From the NCBI GenBank assembly GCA_035529895.1, contig DATKVV010000041.1:1-64000 (forward strand): 64,000 nucleotides of DNA. Direction: 5' to 3'. Shown here in pieces: positions 26,988 through 35,389 of this stretch (positions are counted from its first letter, which is position 1; the number at the start of each line of letters is the position of its first letter). The notes beneath the pieces are model-generated. The model was not told the origin of the DNA and did no database searches. It worked only from the letters and a program-made list of their open reading frames with translations. The position numbers and the translations under genes are program-made. Source of the DNA: JAUWKC01 sp035529895 (GTDB taxonomy: Bacteria > Planctomycetota > Phycisphaerae > Sedimentisphaerales > Anaerobacaceae).

Positions 26988-29006
26988 ATGAAAGTTTCGC
27001 TGAACTGGTTAAAGGATTATGTCGAGATTGAGCATTCTGCCGAGGAAGTGGCCGAGATTCTGAGCGATTTGGGACTTCCGTACGAGGGGATCGAGTATAT
27101 CGGCGACGATGCCGTAATCGACGTTGAAGTAACGAGCAATCGTGGTGATTGTTTGAGCTACATCGGGATTGCGCGTGAGCTGGCAGCGGCGACGGGCAAG
27201 ACGCTGCAAATGCCCGTAGTTGAGCTGGATGAATCAGACAGTGACGCGGCCGAGCTTGCCGGGGTAGAGATTGCCGAGCCGGACTTATGCGCCCGATATG
27301 CCGCCCGGATTGTTGAGGGGGTCAAAGTGGGACCGTCGCCGGCCTGGATGGTAAGACGGCTTGAAGCGGCGGGGATGAGGAGCGTCAATAATGTTGTTGA
27401 CGCGACCAACTATGCGATGTTGGAAACCGGCCAGCCGCCGCACGCCTTCGATTATGGCAAGATTGCAGAAGGCAGAATAATAGTCAGGAAGGCCATTGCC
27501 GGCGAGCGGATTGTCAGTATCGACGGCACGCAATGTGAACTGGACCCGAATATGCTCATTATTGCCGACCCGAGGGGGCCGGTCGCTATTGCCGGCGTCA
27601 TGGGCGGTTTGGATACGGAGGTGAGCGTTAGTACTACAGCCATTCTGCTCGAAGACGCGTACTTCTCGCCGGTGAGCGTGCGCACAACATCGCGCAGACT
27701 TTCTCTGCCTTCCGACGCGGCTTTTCGATTCGAACGAGTAGTGGATATTGAGAACATAGACTGGGCCTCCAAAAGGACTGCACAATTGATTATTCAAGCG
27801 GCCGGGGGCAGGGCGGCAAAGGGCGTGGCCGATGCTTATCCGGGCAAAAGAGCGCCGAAAGAAGTGACGCTACGGCTGTCCCGGCTAAGCAAACTGCTCG
27901 GTATTGAGGTACCACCTGAAGAGGCGGCAAGGATTTTGTCGGCGCTGAGTTTTAAGCCGCGAAGCAGGGACGGTTTGATGGTTTGCACCGTGCCTTCATG
28001 GCGGAGTGATGTTTATCGCGAAGCTGATTTGATTGAGGAAGTGGCGCGGGTCTACGGCTTTGATAAAGTGCCGGTGGAGCAAAAGATCGGAATCGAAGTG
28101 GTGCCAGCGGATGAACGTCATAAACTGGCTCAGTCTGTAGGGACATATCTTAACGGCTGCGGGTTCTATGAAGCGATTACGGTGGGTTTTGTTGACGGCA
28201 CCGTTGCGGAACTATTCACAAAAGCCGACGTTAACGAACACTTGTGCGTGCAGGACGTATCCAGGAAAAGCGTTAATCTGCTGCGTCAAACCCTGATAGG
28301 CTCTTTGCTCGGCGTTCTTAAGACAAACCTTAACGCGAGGAATTCGCCGTGCAGGATTTTCGAGATTGCGGATACTTTTGTGCCTGCGGGGAACAAACCG
28401 GGCGAGCTGCCAATCGAAAGGGCCAGGCTGGCTCTGGTCTGCGACAGCGATTTGAGGGACCTTCGCGGCGTGATAGAGGGACTGATAGGAGATATTGACA
28501 AGGACGCCCAAATTGTTTTGAGGCCCGCGAACCTGGTCTGGGCGCGAACCGGCGCGGAAATCGCGGTTAATGGGACAGTTTTCGGGATGATGGGCGCTGT
28601 TTCGCAAGTGGTGAAGGAAAAATTCGATTTTAAGAACGTCTGGCCCGTTGCGGCGGAACTGGAATTTGAGCAGCTTTTGGCCCTGCAGAGGGGGCCCGTT
28701 AAAGTCAAGCCCATTCCAAGATTTCCGGCGATAGAGCGTGACCTTTCGATTATCGTGGATGAGACGGTTTCCTGGGCTGAGATTGTCGAGGGGGTGAACA
28801 AGAAAGCACCAGGCGAGCTGGAAGACATTCGCTTCGTTGATATTTACCGAGGCAAAGGCATTCCGTCGGGCAGAAAGAGCGTGACCCTCTCCCTGCGTTT
28901 CAGAGACGAGGACGGTACATTGACACATGATACCGTTGACGGTTTTGAGAAGGCCATCGTGGAAAGCCTGGCTGAATGTGTCAAAGCTGAACTGCGAACT
29001 CTTTGA
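26988..29006 (+). CDS. pheT: phenylalanine--tRNA ligase beta subunit, short form
   Basis: 672 residues from the ATG at 26988. M-K-V-S-L-N-W-L-K-D-Y-V is the typical PheT start. After about 40 residues the chain goes directly into V-T-S-N-R-G-D-C-L (the equivalent of V-T-P-N-R-x-D-C), so the roughly 115-residue tRNA-binding OB (EMAP-like) domain found in most bacterial PheT is absent. The B3/B4 editing region, B5 domain, catalytic-like module (R-R-L-S-L-P-S-D-A-A-F-R-F-E-R) and C-terminal ferredoxin-fold anticodon-binding domain (from about 580, R-F-P-A-I-E-R-D-L-S-I-I-V-D) are all present. It forms the alpha2beta2 enzyme with PheS, whose gene is not in the window. 13 bp separate it from the AAA ATPase gene. 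Confidence 0.95.
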   Translation: MKVSLNWLKDYVEIEHSAEEVAEILSDLGLPYEGIEYIGDDAVIDVEVTSNRGDCLSYIGIARELAAATGKTLQMPVVELDESDSDAAELAGVEIAEPDLCARYAARIVEGVKVGPSPAWMVRRLEAAGMRSVNNVVDATNYAMLETGQPPHAFDYGKIAEGRIIVRKAIAGERIVSIDGTQCELDPNMLIIADPRGPVAIAGVMGGLDTEVSVSTTAILLEDAYFSPVSVRTTSRRLSLPSDAAFRFERVVDIENIDWASKRTAQLIIQAAGGRAAKGVADAYPGKRAPKEVTLRLSRLSKLLGIEVPPEEAARILSALSFKPRSRDGLMVCTVPSWRSDVYREADLIEEVARVYGFDKVPVEQKIGIEVVPADERHKLAQSVGTYLNGCGFYEAITVGFVDGTVAELFTKADVNEHLCVQDVSRKSVNLLRQTLIGSLLGVLKTNLNARNSPCRIFEIADTFVPAGNKPGELPIERARLALVCDSDLRDLRGVIEGLIGDIDKDAQIVLRPANLVWARTGAEIAVNGTVFGMMGAVSQVVKEKFDFKNVWPVAAELEFEQLLALQRGPVKVKPIPRFPAIERDLSIIVDETVSWAEIVEGVNKKAPGELEDIRFVDIYRGKGIPSGRKSVTLSLRFRDEDGTLTHDTVDGFEKAIVESLAECVKAELRTL

Positions 29007-29019
29007 GCGGTATTGACTG

Positions 29020-30513
29020 ATGAACGATTCCGAGCGATTTGAGCAGCTTATTGGTGGGGGCTGCTGCTGTATATCTATCGTTACCTACGAAGAGGAGTTT
29101 GCCCTCGGGTTTGTGAAACAGGCAGCCCAAAGGCTTGGTCGTGATGTGTGGATATGGTCTGCGGCCGAGGGGGTCAGAGACGGGCTGAGTCTTCTGGAAA
29201 AGGGCCTTACTGTAGCGAGTACAGAAAGACCCGATGCCGGCCTTAATAACTTGGCCGCCGCCAAAGAAGGATCCATCTGCGTAACTCTCGACCTGGCCGC
29301 GCATCTGAGGGACGGCAAGACACTTCGGGTCCTGCGGGAGCTGATTGACCATTACGGCAAAGTCGGCAGCTGCCTGGTGATGATTGACAGCGAGGACAAA
29401 CTGCCCGAGGTCATAAAATCCTACACAAGGTCTTTCGAAATCTCCTTTCCCGATGAAAAGGAGCTGCAGGAAATTGTTCGGGCGACGCTGCTGCGTCTGC
29501 ACCGCAAAAAGCCGGTTGAAATCGGCATCACGCGGAAGGGGCTGAGCGTAATCGTGCGGAACCTCAGGGGCCTGACGCGCCGGCAGGCCGAGCAGGTGAT
29601 AAGCGACAGCATTGCCAAAGACCAGCGTCTTACGGATAACGATATAAATCTGATAATTGCCGGCAAGAGGCGGATGATTCAACGTGGCGGCTTGCTCGAG
29701 TATATCCAGACGCCTCTGGACCTGAGTGAAATCGGCGGCATGAAGCGATTGAAAAAATGGCTCGAGTTTCGAAAGGATGCGCTGAGCCCCGAGGCCAGCA
29801 AATTTGGCCTGACTGCTCCCAGAGGAGTGCTGATGCTGGGCGTGCAGGGGGCCGGCAAGAGCCTCTGCGCCAAGGCAATCGCGACGGCTTGGCAGCAGCC
29901 ATTGCTGAGAATGGACCCGGGGACGCTGTATGCCAGCTTCATCGGGGAATCGGAACGTAATCTTCGCGAAGCTCTGCGTCAGACCGAGATGATGTCGCCG
30001 GTAATCCTGTGGATTGACGAGATTGAAAAGGCCTTTGACTCGGCCGCAAGTCGAAGCGCCGACGGGGGCCTGTCGCAAAGGATGTTCGGGACGTTGCTGA
30101 CGTGGCTGCAGGAGCGCGAGGCGCCGGTATTCGTGGTGGCCACCGCCAATGACATTGGTGCCCTGCCGCCCGAGCTTCTTCGCAAGGGTCGCTTCGACGA
30201 GATATTTTTTGTCGACCTGCCCAGCCGAGATACGCGAAAGGAAATATTCGCCATTCATCTTAAGAAACGTGGGCGCGACCCCGAGCAGTTCGACATCAAC
30301 GAGCTTGTTGAGGCGTCTGAGGGGTACAGCGGCTCCGAAATAGAGCAGGCCATCATTTCCGCCCTTCACGAGGCCTATGCGAACAAGAAAGAGGTTGATA
30401 CTGATTTAATTCTCTCTGCCTTGAAGGCTTCGCCGCCGCTAACAGTAACAATGGCCGAAAGTGTCGAAACCCTCCGCGCCTGGGCCGAAGGCCGATGTGT
30501 CCCCGCCGATTAA
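29020..30513 (+). CDS. AAA+ ATPase, Ycf46-like
   Basis: 497 residues. The N-terminal 200 residues have the layout of the Ycf46 family: S-I-V-T-Y-E-E-E at the start, L-D-L-A-A-H-L in the middle, L-P-E-V-I-K-S-Y-T-R near 130. A single AAA module follows: Walker A G-V-Q-G-A-G-K-S (about 273-280), Walker B I-L-W-I-D-E-I-E-K-A (about 329), sensor 1 A-T-A-N-D, and arginine-finger region L-L-R-K-G-R-F-D-E. The C-terminal lid follows. Cytoplasmic; Ycf46 homologues occur in cyanobacteria, plastids and planctomycetes with poorly known roles. Likely co-transcribed with pheT, which may be chance. A 462-codon open frame lies antisense but is a shadow. Confidence 0.88.
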   Translation: MNDSERFEQLIGGGCCCISIVTYEEEFALGFVKQAAQRLGRDVWIWSAAEGVRDGLSLLEKGLTVASTERPDAGLNNLAAAKEGSICVTLDLAAHLRDGKTLRVLRELIDHYGKVGSCLVMIDSEDKLPEVIKSYTRSFEISFPDEKELQEIVRATLLRLHRKKPVEIGITRKGLSVIVRNLRGLTRRQAEQVISDSIAKDQRLTDNDINLIIAGKRRMIQRGGLLEYIQTPLDLSEIGGMKRLKKWLEFRKDALSPEASKFGLTAPRGVLMLGVQGAGKSLCAKAIATAWQQPLLRMDPGTLYASFIGESERNLREALRQTEMMSPVILWIDEIEKAFDSAASRSADGGLSQRMFGTLLTWLQEREAPVFVVATANDIGALPPELLRKGRFDEIFFVDLPSRDTRKEIFAIHLKKRGRDPEQFDINELVEASEGYSGSEIEQAIISALHEAYANKKEVDTDLILSALKASPPLTVTMAESVETLRAWAEGRCVPAD

Positions 30514-30549
30514 TAGATGAGCTCAATATAATAGTAGGTTCCGCTGTGC

Positions 30550-30594
30550 TGCGGCTTCTGACGAACGCATTGCTTTGTGGGCGTCAGAGCCGCA
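30550..30594 (+). terminator. large hairpin after the pheT-AAA operon
   Basis: TGCGGCTTCTGACG (30550-30563) pairs with CGTCAGAGCCGCA (30582-30594): 13 pairs with one bulged T and an 18-nt loop, starting 37 nt after the stop. No T-run follows, so it may protect the 3' end or be a factor-assisted terminator. Between it and the 6S promoter at 30800 I see nothing else convincing. Confidence 0.4.
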
Positions 30595-30799
30595 GACTTT
30601 CACGTCTGTGACTGCGCTTAAGCTGTTACAACTGTACTGGCTGCAATCTAACCTGAGGCTGGGAAAAAGCAATATCAGGTTTTTGCTTTTTGGAGCTAAC
30701 TTCGGCTTCAGGAAAAAGGGGGGCTGTGCCGAAAAAACAATGTATACGGGCAAGGTCAGAGGTTTTGGTCAAAGGTTGAAATTTTGGCCCGATATTCTA

Positions 30800-30828
30800 T
30801 TGACTTTTGCTTTGAGATTTGGTATAAA
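30800..30828 (+). promoter_or_regulatory. strong sigma70-type promoter of the 6S RNA
   Basis: TTGACT, 17-nt spacer, TATAAA; ten of twelve consensus bases with ideal spacing. Predicted start near 30835, just where the closing stem of the RNA begins. Confidence 0.75.
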
Positions 30829-30834
30829 GGCAAT

Positions 30835-31033
30835 GGCAGGCTAACCCCTGCGGTGTTCGTATAGAAAGATTGATTTGAAAGAACCGATACCCGTACTCAG
30901 GGAAATCAGGCCTTGATGGCTCGAAAACGCCTATACGATAGGACTTTCGGACACAAGTAACGATTACCCACTTGGCAGTAATGGGTTCTCTTCAAAGAGC
31001 TTTCTTACGGCACAGGTGGAGGAAAGCCTGGTA
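30835..31033 (+). ncRNA. ssrS: 6S RNA (regulator of RNA polymerase), candidate
   Basis: A non-coding stretch of about 198 nt between a near-perfect promoter and an intrinsic terminator. The ends pair: CAGGCT (30837-30842) with AGCCTG (31025-31030). The next block, C-C-C-C-T-G-C-G-G-T-G-T-T-C-G, resembles the 5' arm of known 6S RNAs, and the 3' side T-T-A-C-G-G-C-A-C-A-G-G-T-G-G pairs with it around an internal bulge. An interior G-A-A-C-C-G-A-T-A block, like the G-A-G-C-C-G-A-T-A of the E. coli RNA, sits near the expected central bubble. 6S RNA mimics an open promoter and binds sigma70 holoenzyme in stationary phase. Assigned by eye; no covariance search was run. Alternative: another structured small RNA. 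Confidence 0.75.
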
Positions 31034-31039
31034 ATTGAC

Positions 31040-31070
31040 AAAAGGCCTGTTCTTGACAGGCCTTTTTTTT
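31040..31070 (+). terminator. intrinsic terminator downstream of the 6S RNA
   Basis: AAAGGCCTGT, loop TCTTG, ACAGGCCTTT followed by more Ts (eight in a row to 31070). A perfect GC-rich stem with a U-tract. It starts about 7 nt after the closing stem of the RNA. Confidence 0.88.
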
Positions 31071-31252
31071 GGTCCAGGGTGGAAAAGGGGCCGAAATATC
31101 GGACCATCAAAATCTGCCCAAGTCCCCCTTTCGTGCATTTTCGCTGTTAAGCCAAAGAACGGATTTGTCGATTATACATGGGTCGGTGGAGAATTATTTT
31201 GGGGGTTACGGTTGTTAGCACTTTTTTAGTATAGACTTATGGAGAGGCGAAA

Positions 31253-33853
31253 ATGCCACGAGTGCGCAGCTTTACGGTTTTGCCGGCACTGCCGGACGCT
31301 TTGAAGAACCTGGAGTTTATCGCCAGGAATATGTATTGGTCATGGAACCCGGAGACAGAGGTACTGTTCAAACGGGTTGACAGCGACCAATGGACGGCTT
31401 GCGGCCACAATCCGGTAAGACTTCTGGGCAGCGTGTCGCAGAGACGACTCGAAGAATTAGCCGGAAATGAGGGTTTTTTGTGTGAACTGCGGCGTGCCGC
31501 CGAAAAATTCAAATCATATCTTGGAGCACCAACATGGTTCGAGAAAGTTACGTCACACCATAGTAAGCCCCTAATCGCCTACTTCAGCGCCGAGTTTGGC
31601 GTGCATGAGTGCATCCCTATTTATGCGGGCGGCCTGGGAATCCTGGCAGGCGACCATCTGAAAAGTGCGTCGGACCTGGGCATACCAATAGTTGGCGTGG
31701 GTCTGCTTTATCAGAAGGGGTATTTCCGTCAGTGCTTGAACATCGATGGCGGGCAGCAAGAGCTGTATGTCGAGAACGATCCGAGTAATATGCCCATTGA
31801 ACTGGTGCGCAAAGAAGGCCGCGAACCCTTGGCTGTCAGCGTTGAATACCCCGGCAGATGTGTGCAGGCTCAGATATGGAGCCTTTCCATAGGCAGAGTA
31901 AGACTGTTTCTGCTGGATACGAACATAGCTGCCAATTCACCCACGGACCGTATTATTACGACCTGTCTTTACGGCGGCGACGCCGAGATGAGAATTCGCC
32001 AGGAGATTATGCTGGGCATCGGCGGGTTGAAGGCCCTGTCGGCTGTGGGTATCGCGCCGACTGTCTGCCATATGAACGAGGGGCATTCCGCTTTTCTGGC
32101 TCTGGAACGAATCCGTCAGTTAAGGAAGGATAACAATATGACTTTCGACGAGGCCGTTGAGGCTGCCAGAGCCGGCAATGTCTTTACCATGCATACATCC
32201 GTAAAAGCGGGACTCGATGAGTTTGCGGTGGAGCTTATGGACAAGTACTTCGGAAGTTACTTTACCAATCTTGGAATCAACAGGAAGCAGTTTATGGCAT
32301 TGGGAAGAGTAGACCCCGAGGACGACGGCGAGTCATTCAAGATGCCGATTCTGGCGCTGAAGCTGAGCAGCTACAGGAACGGCGTGAGTAAACTGCATGG
32401 GGAGGTATCACGCGATATGTGGTCATTCCTTTGGCCCGGCTTACCTGTCGATGAAGCACCCATAAGGTCGATTACAAACGGCGTGCATATCGAAACCTGG
32501 CTGTCGGAGCAGATGCACTCATTATATGAGAGGCATCTTGGGCCTGATTGGATTGGAGACCTTGCCAACAAGTTGATCTGGGATAACGCAGGCCAAATTC
32601 CTGATGAGGAATTCTGGCAGGCCCACCAGCAAAGTAAGCAGAATCTGATTGTTTTTGCACGCCGACGCCTAAAGGCTCAGATACAGCGGCGTGGCGCTTA
32701 CCATGCAGAATTAAACAGGGCGGAGGAAGTTCTTGACCCTGAAGTGCTTACGATTGGTTTCGCCAGGAGATTTGCGGCCTATAAGAGGGCCAGCCTGTTA
32801 CTTAAGGATCCGAAACGGTTGGTTAAACTGCTTACCGACCCGGATCGGCCAATTCAGCTTATTTTCAGCGGCAAGGCACATCCACGAGACACGGAGGGCA
32901 AGGAGATAATACGTCAACTTGTCCTTTTTGCGGCACAGTATGACGTGCGAAGGCGCGTGGTATTCCTGGAGGATTATGATATTAGCGTGGCCCGGTATAT
33001 GGTTCGTGGTGTTGACGTTTGGCTCAGTACGCCGCGCAGGCCGATGGAGGCCAGCAGCACAAGCGGCATGAAGGCGGCAATAAATGGAGCGTTACATATA
33101 AGCACGCCGGACGGCTGGTGGTGCGAGGGTTATACCGCCGAAGCAGGGTGGGTTATAGGCGCCGGCGAAAGCTACGAGGACCCGAATTATCAGGACATGG
33201 TGGAATCACAGGCTCTTTACAACATACTGGAAAACGAAGTTGTCCCATTGTTTTACACTCGTGCGACCGACAATCTGCCGCGGGCCTGGATAAGCAGAAT
33301 GAAGAATTCCATCAAGCGGATAACACCGCGGTTCAACACGACTCGAATGGTTCGCGAGTATACTCGAAGGTTTTATAACCCGGCGGTGACCAGATGGCGG
33401 TACCTGACGGCGGAGGCCATGTCCAGAGCGAAGGCATTTTCCATGTGGAAATCCAATATGAGAAACGCCTGGTCGGAATTGGCAATTAAGGACATCAAAA
33501 TAGAGCTTAACAACGGCCAGGAAAACGTTGAACTAAATCCCAGTCAAGCGCAGCTCAAGATCGGTTCTGCCCTGCAAGTCGGGACCTTGGTCAAACTGGG
33601 CAAAATCAGCCCTGACCAGGTTTCGGTGGAGCTTTATCATGGCCCTGTCGACGGGCGAGGAAATATCAGAGACGGCTCCGTTGTAAGGATGGCTCACAAA
33701 GGAAATTCGGGGCAGGATGGAGAACACTGGTTTGTTGGTGTGATGCCCTGCACAAGAACAGGTGAACACGGTTTGGCGGTCAGAGTTTTGCCCAGGCACG
33801 GCGACATGGCGGACCCCTATGAACTGGGGCTGGTCCTCTGGGAAAAAACATGA
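31253..33853 (+). CDS. glgP: alpha-glucan (glycogen/maltodextrin) phosphorylase, GT35 short type
   Basis: 866 residues, with the N-terminal DUF3417 region (W-S-W-N-P near residue 30) that marks the bacterial/archaeal alpha-glucan phosphorylase subgroup. Then S-A-E-F-G-V-H-E, Y-A-G-G-L-G-I-L-A-G-D-H, C-H-M-N-E-G-H-S-A-F, and the PLP lysine region E-A-S-S-T-S-G-M-K-A-A-I-N-G-A-L (Lys about 606). A roughly 130-residue C-terminal beta domain follows. It releases glucose-1-phosphate from storage glucans in the cytoplasm. GGAGAGG precedes the ATG. Convergent with the EIIA-like gene, sharing a hairpin at the 3' ends. Confidence 0.93.
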   Translation: MPRVRSFTVLPALPDALKNLEFIARNMYWSWNPETEVLFKRVDSDQWTACGHNPVRLLGSVSQRRLEELAGNEGFLCELRRAAEKFKSYLGAPTWFEKVTSHHSKPLIAYFSAEFGVHECIPIYAGGLGILAGDHLKSASDLGIPIVGVGLLYQKGYFRQCLNIDGGQQELYVENDPSNMPIELVRKEGREPLAVSVEYPGRCVQAQIWSLSIGRVRLFLLDTNIAANSPTDRIITTCLYGGDAEMRIRQEIMLGIGGLKALSAVGIAPTVCHMNEGHSAFLALERIRQLRKDNNMTFDEAVEAARAGNVFTMHTSVKAGLDEFAVELMDKYFGSYFTNLGINRKQFMALGRVDPEDDGESFKMPILALKLSSYRNGVSKLHGEVSRDMWSFLWPGLPVDEAPIRSITNGVHIETWLSEQMHSLYERHLGPDWIGDLANKLIWDNAGQIPDEEFWQAHQQSKQNLIVFARRRLKAQIQRRGAYHAELNRAEEVLDPEVLTIGFARRFAAYKRASLLLKDPKRLVKLLTDPDRPIQLIFSGKAHPRDTEGKEIIRQLVLFAAQYDVRRRVVFLEDYDISVARYMVRGVDVWLSTPRRPMEASSTSGMKAAINGALHISTPDGWWCEGYTAEAGWVIGAGESYEDPNYQDMVESQALYNILENEVVPLFYTRATDNLPRAWISRMKNSIKRITPRFNTTRMVREYTRRFYNPAVTRWRYLTAEAMSRAKAFSMWKSNMRNAWSELAIKDIKIELNNGQENVELNPSQAQLKIGSALQVGTLVKLGKISPDQVSVELYHGPVDGRGNIRDGSVVRMAHKGNSGQDGEHWFVGVMPCTRTGEHGLAVRVLPRHGDMADPYELGLVLWEKT

Positions 33854-33885
33854 TTCGTGGGTCACGCCACGGTGCACGAATCATG
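33843..33885 (-). terminator. hairpin between convergent genes, intrinsic terminator on the minus strand
   Basis: Perfect 11-bp inverted repeat CATGATTCGTG / CACGAATCATG (33849-33859 and 33875-33885) with a 15-nt loop, overlapping the phosphorylase stop codon. Read on the minus strand it is followed by six Ts (33848-33843), so it should end the EIIA transcript; it may also stop the phosphorylase message from the other side. Confidence 0.7.
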
Positions 33886-33887
33886 AG

Positions 33888-34349
33888 TCATTTGTTCTCC
33901 TCTTTACTGCTAAAAAGCTCATAAACCTGGTCTGGCGAGCCAGCGTTCTCAAGCGACTGTCTGAACTGTGTGTCCAGCATCAGCTTGCTTATTCGAGCCA
34001 GAGCCTGTATGTGTGGGCCGGTCTGGTCTGCCGGCGAAACCAGCAGGATGATAATCGTTGCCGGTTTGGCATCGACGCTTTCAAAATCAATCGGCTCATG
34101 TGCAATTCCTATGGCCATAACGAGTTCCTTGACGGCTTTGCATTTGCCGTGCGGGATAGCGATGCCGGAGCCGATTCCCGTGCTTCGGGTCTGCTCACGT
34201 GCCAACACAGCCTCCAAAGCGATATCCCTGTCAAGGAGTAAACCATTGGCATCGAGCAAATCGACAAGTTCGATTATAGCAGAGTTCTTGTCCCGGGCTT
34301 CCAGCGGAACTTTGATGCAGGCCGGTCGCAGTATTTGTGTTAAAATCAT
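33888..34349 (-). CDS. PTS EIIA-like (PtsN/fructose type) regulatory protein
   Basis: 153 residues, a single EIIA type-2 domain. The phosphorylatable His67 lies in I-A-I-P-H-G-K, and R-E-Q-T-R-S-T-G-I-G-S-G is the conserved segment before it. L-L-V-S-P-A-D-Q-T-G-P-H and the C-terminal helix complete the fold. With no EIIB/EIIC, HPr or EI nearby it is more likely a nitrogen-PTS or planctomycete regulatory EIIA than a transporter part. The ribosome site is weak. It lies tail-to-tail with the phosphorylase, which allows, but does not show, a link to glucan metabolism. Confidence 0.88.
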   Translation of the reverse strand: MILTQILRPACIKVPLEARDKNSAIIELVDLLDANGLLLDRDIALEAVLAREQTRSTGIGSGIAIPHGKCKAVKELVMAIGIAHEPIDFESVDAKPATIIILLVSPADQTGPHIQALARISKLMLDTQFRQSLENAGSPDQVYELFSSKEENK

Positions 34350-34633
34350 GTCTTACAACAGCAAAAAACAATAGGTTTCCGTTAAGTACCTACACAAACT
34401 TTTCATTTTACTTATGTATCGGCGATTTTACAATGGCCTTAGGAAAAAAAGTTGCTTACTTTTTTGTATTTTATTCCGCGTATAGAGTAGAGCGACCGCT
34501 AATCGTCATTTGGCAAGTACAGCCGCGAAGAAAAAACGCCCAGCGCAGGGGCTTTTGCGATTGTTTGAGGCTAAAAACGGCTCCCGTCGAACCGCAATAA
34601 GCTCTGAATTGCCAAGTCATTTGCGGGCTTTGG

Positions 34634-35368
34634 TCAGTTAGCTTTTATGGCTTGTGTTTTACTTACATTACCGTGCAAGTCAATGGTAACATCTTCGAAA
34701 GCCATCTCCACCCGGCTGCGGGCAATTGCTTCACGTGCTATGTGTGTCAGCCCAAAACAACACGGCACTTCCATATGAATAACTGTGAGACTTTTTAGCC
34801 TGTTCGCTTTCAGTATTTCCGCCAGCTTTTTAATATAGAATTCGGCATTGTCCAGTTTTGGACAACCTATCACAATGCTGTGGTCTTTCAAAAACCTGTT
34901 GTGGAAATCGCCCATAGCGAAAGGCACGCAGTCGGCAACCAGAAGCAGGTCGGCGTCTGCAAAACAGGGCGCGTGCGGTGACACCAGTTTTAGCTGGACC
35001 GGCCAGTGACTAAGCTGTGATGGAATATTCGCTGCCGGACCGGCGCCGGGCTGCTCACCTTTTTTCTTTAGCTCTTTAGCCATCAAGCCGGGGCATACGA
35101 AGTCGGTCTGTGTTTTGGCCTTCAGTTCTTCGGCCAGATGGTTTTTCGTTGCCTCTCGGTCAAATTCGGCGGCCTGCCTTGTTTCAACGGTTATCGCGTC
35201 CTGGGGGCAATGCCCGATGCAGGTCCCGAGACCGTCACAGTAAACCTCGCTTATCAGCTTCGCCTTGCCATCGACTATCTTTATCGCGCCCTCGGCGCAG
35301 GCATTGACGCACAATCCGCATCCGTTGCACTTGTCCTCGTCAATCTTTACTATGTTGCGGGAAACCAT
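34634..35368 (-). CDS. two-cluster Fe-S protein associated with Hcp
   Basis: 244 residues. The N-terminal ferredoxin domain has C-N-G-C-G-L-C-V-N-A-C (about 14-24) and C-D-G-L-G-T-C-I-G-H-C-P (about 44-55), so probably two [4Fe-4S] clusters; the second has a C-x5-C-x3-C spacing. The C-terminal domain (about 100-244) has its own cysteines in A-P-C-F-A-D, A-D-C-V-P, I-G-C-P-K-L and V-P-C-C-F-G. Proteins of this build often sit next to hybrid-cluster proteins and are thought to deliver electrons to them. Last gene of the five-gene minus-strand operon, 21 bp after hcp. Confidence 0.8.
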   Translation of the reverse strand: MVSRNIVKIDEDKCNGCGLCVNACAEGAIKIVDGKAKLISEVYCDGLGTCIGHCPQDAITVETRQAAEFDREATKNHLAEELKAKTQTDFVCPGLMAKELKKKGEQPGAGPAANIPSQLSHWPVQLKLVSPHAPCFADADLLLVADCVPFAMGDFHNRFLKDHSIVIGCPKLDNAEFYIKKLAEILKANRLKSLTVIHMEVPCCFGLTHIAREAIARSRVEMAFEDVTIDLHGNVSKTQAIKAN

Positions 35369-35389
35369 GTGAAAACCCCCATTCGCTGA

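Noticed and set aside
28981..30369. 462-codon open frame antisense to the Ycf46-like gene
   Set aside because: It mirrors codons of a gene with clear AAA motifs, has no ribosome site and no family features; long antisense frames are common at this GC content.
30575..30844. 89-codon plus-strand frame before the 6S RNA
   Set aside because: Overlaps a hairpin and the 6S promoter; no ribosome site or similarity to known proteins.
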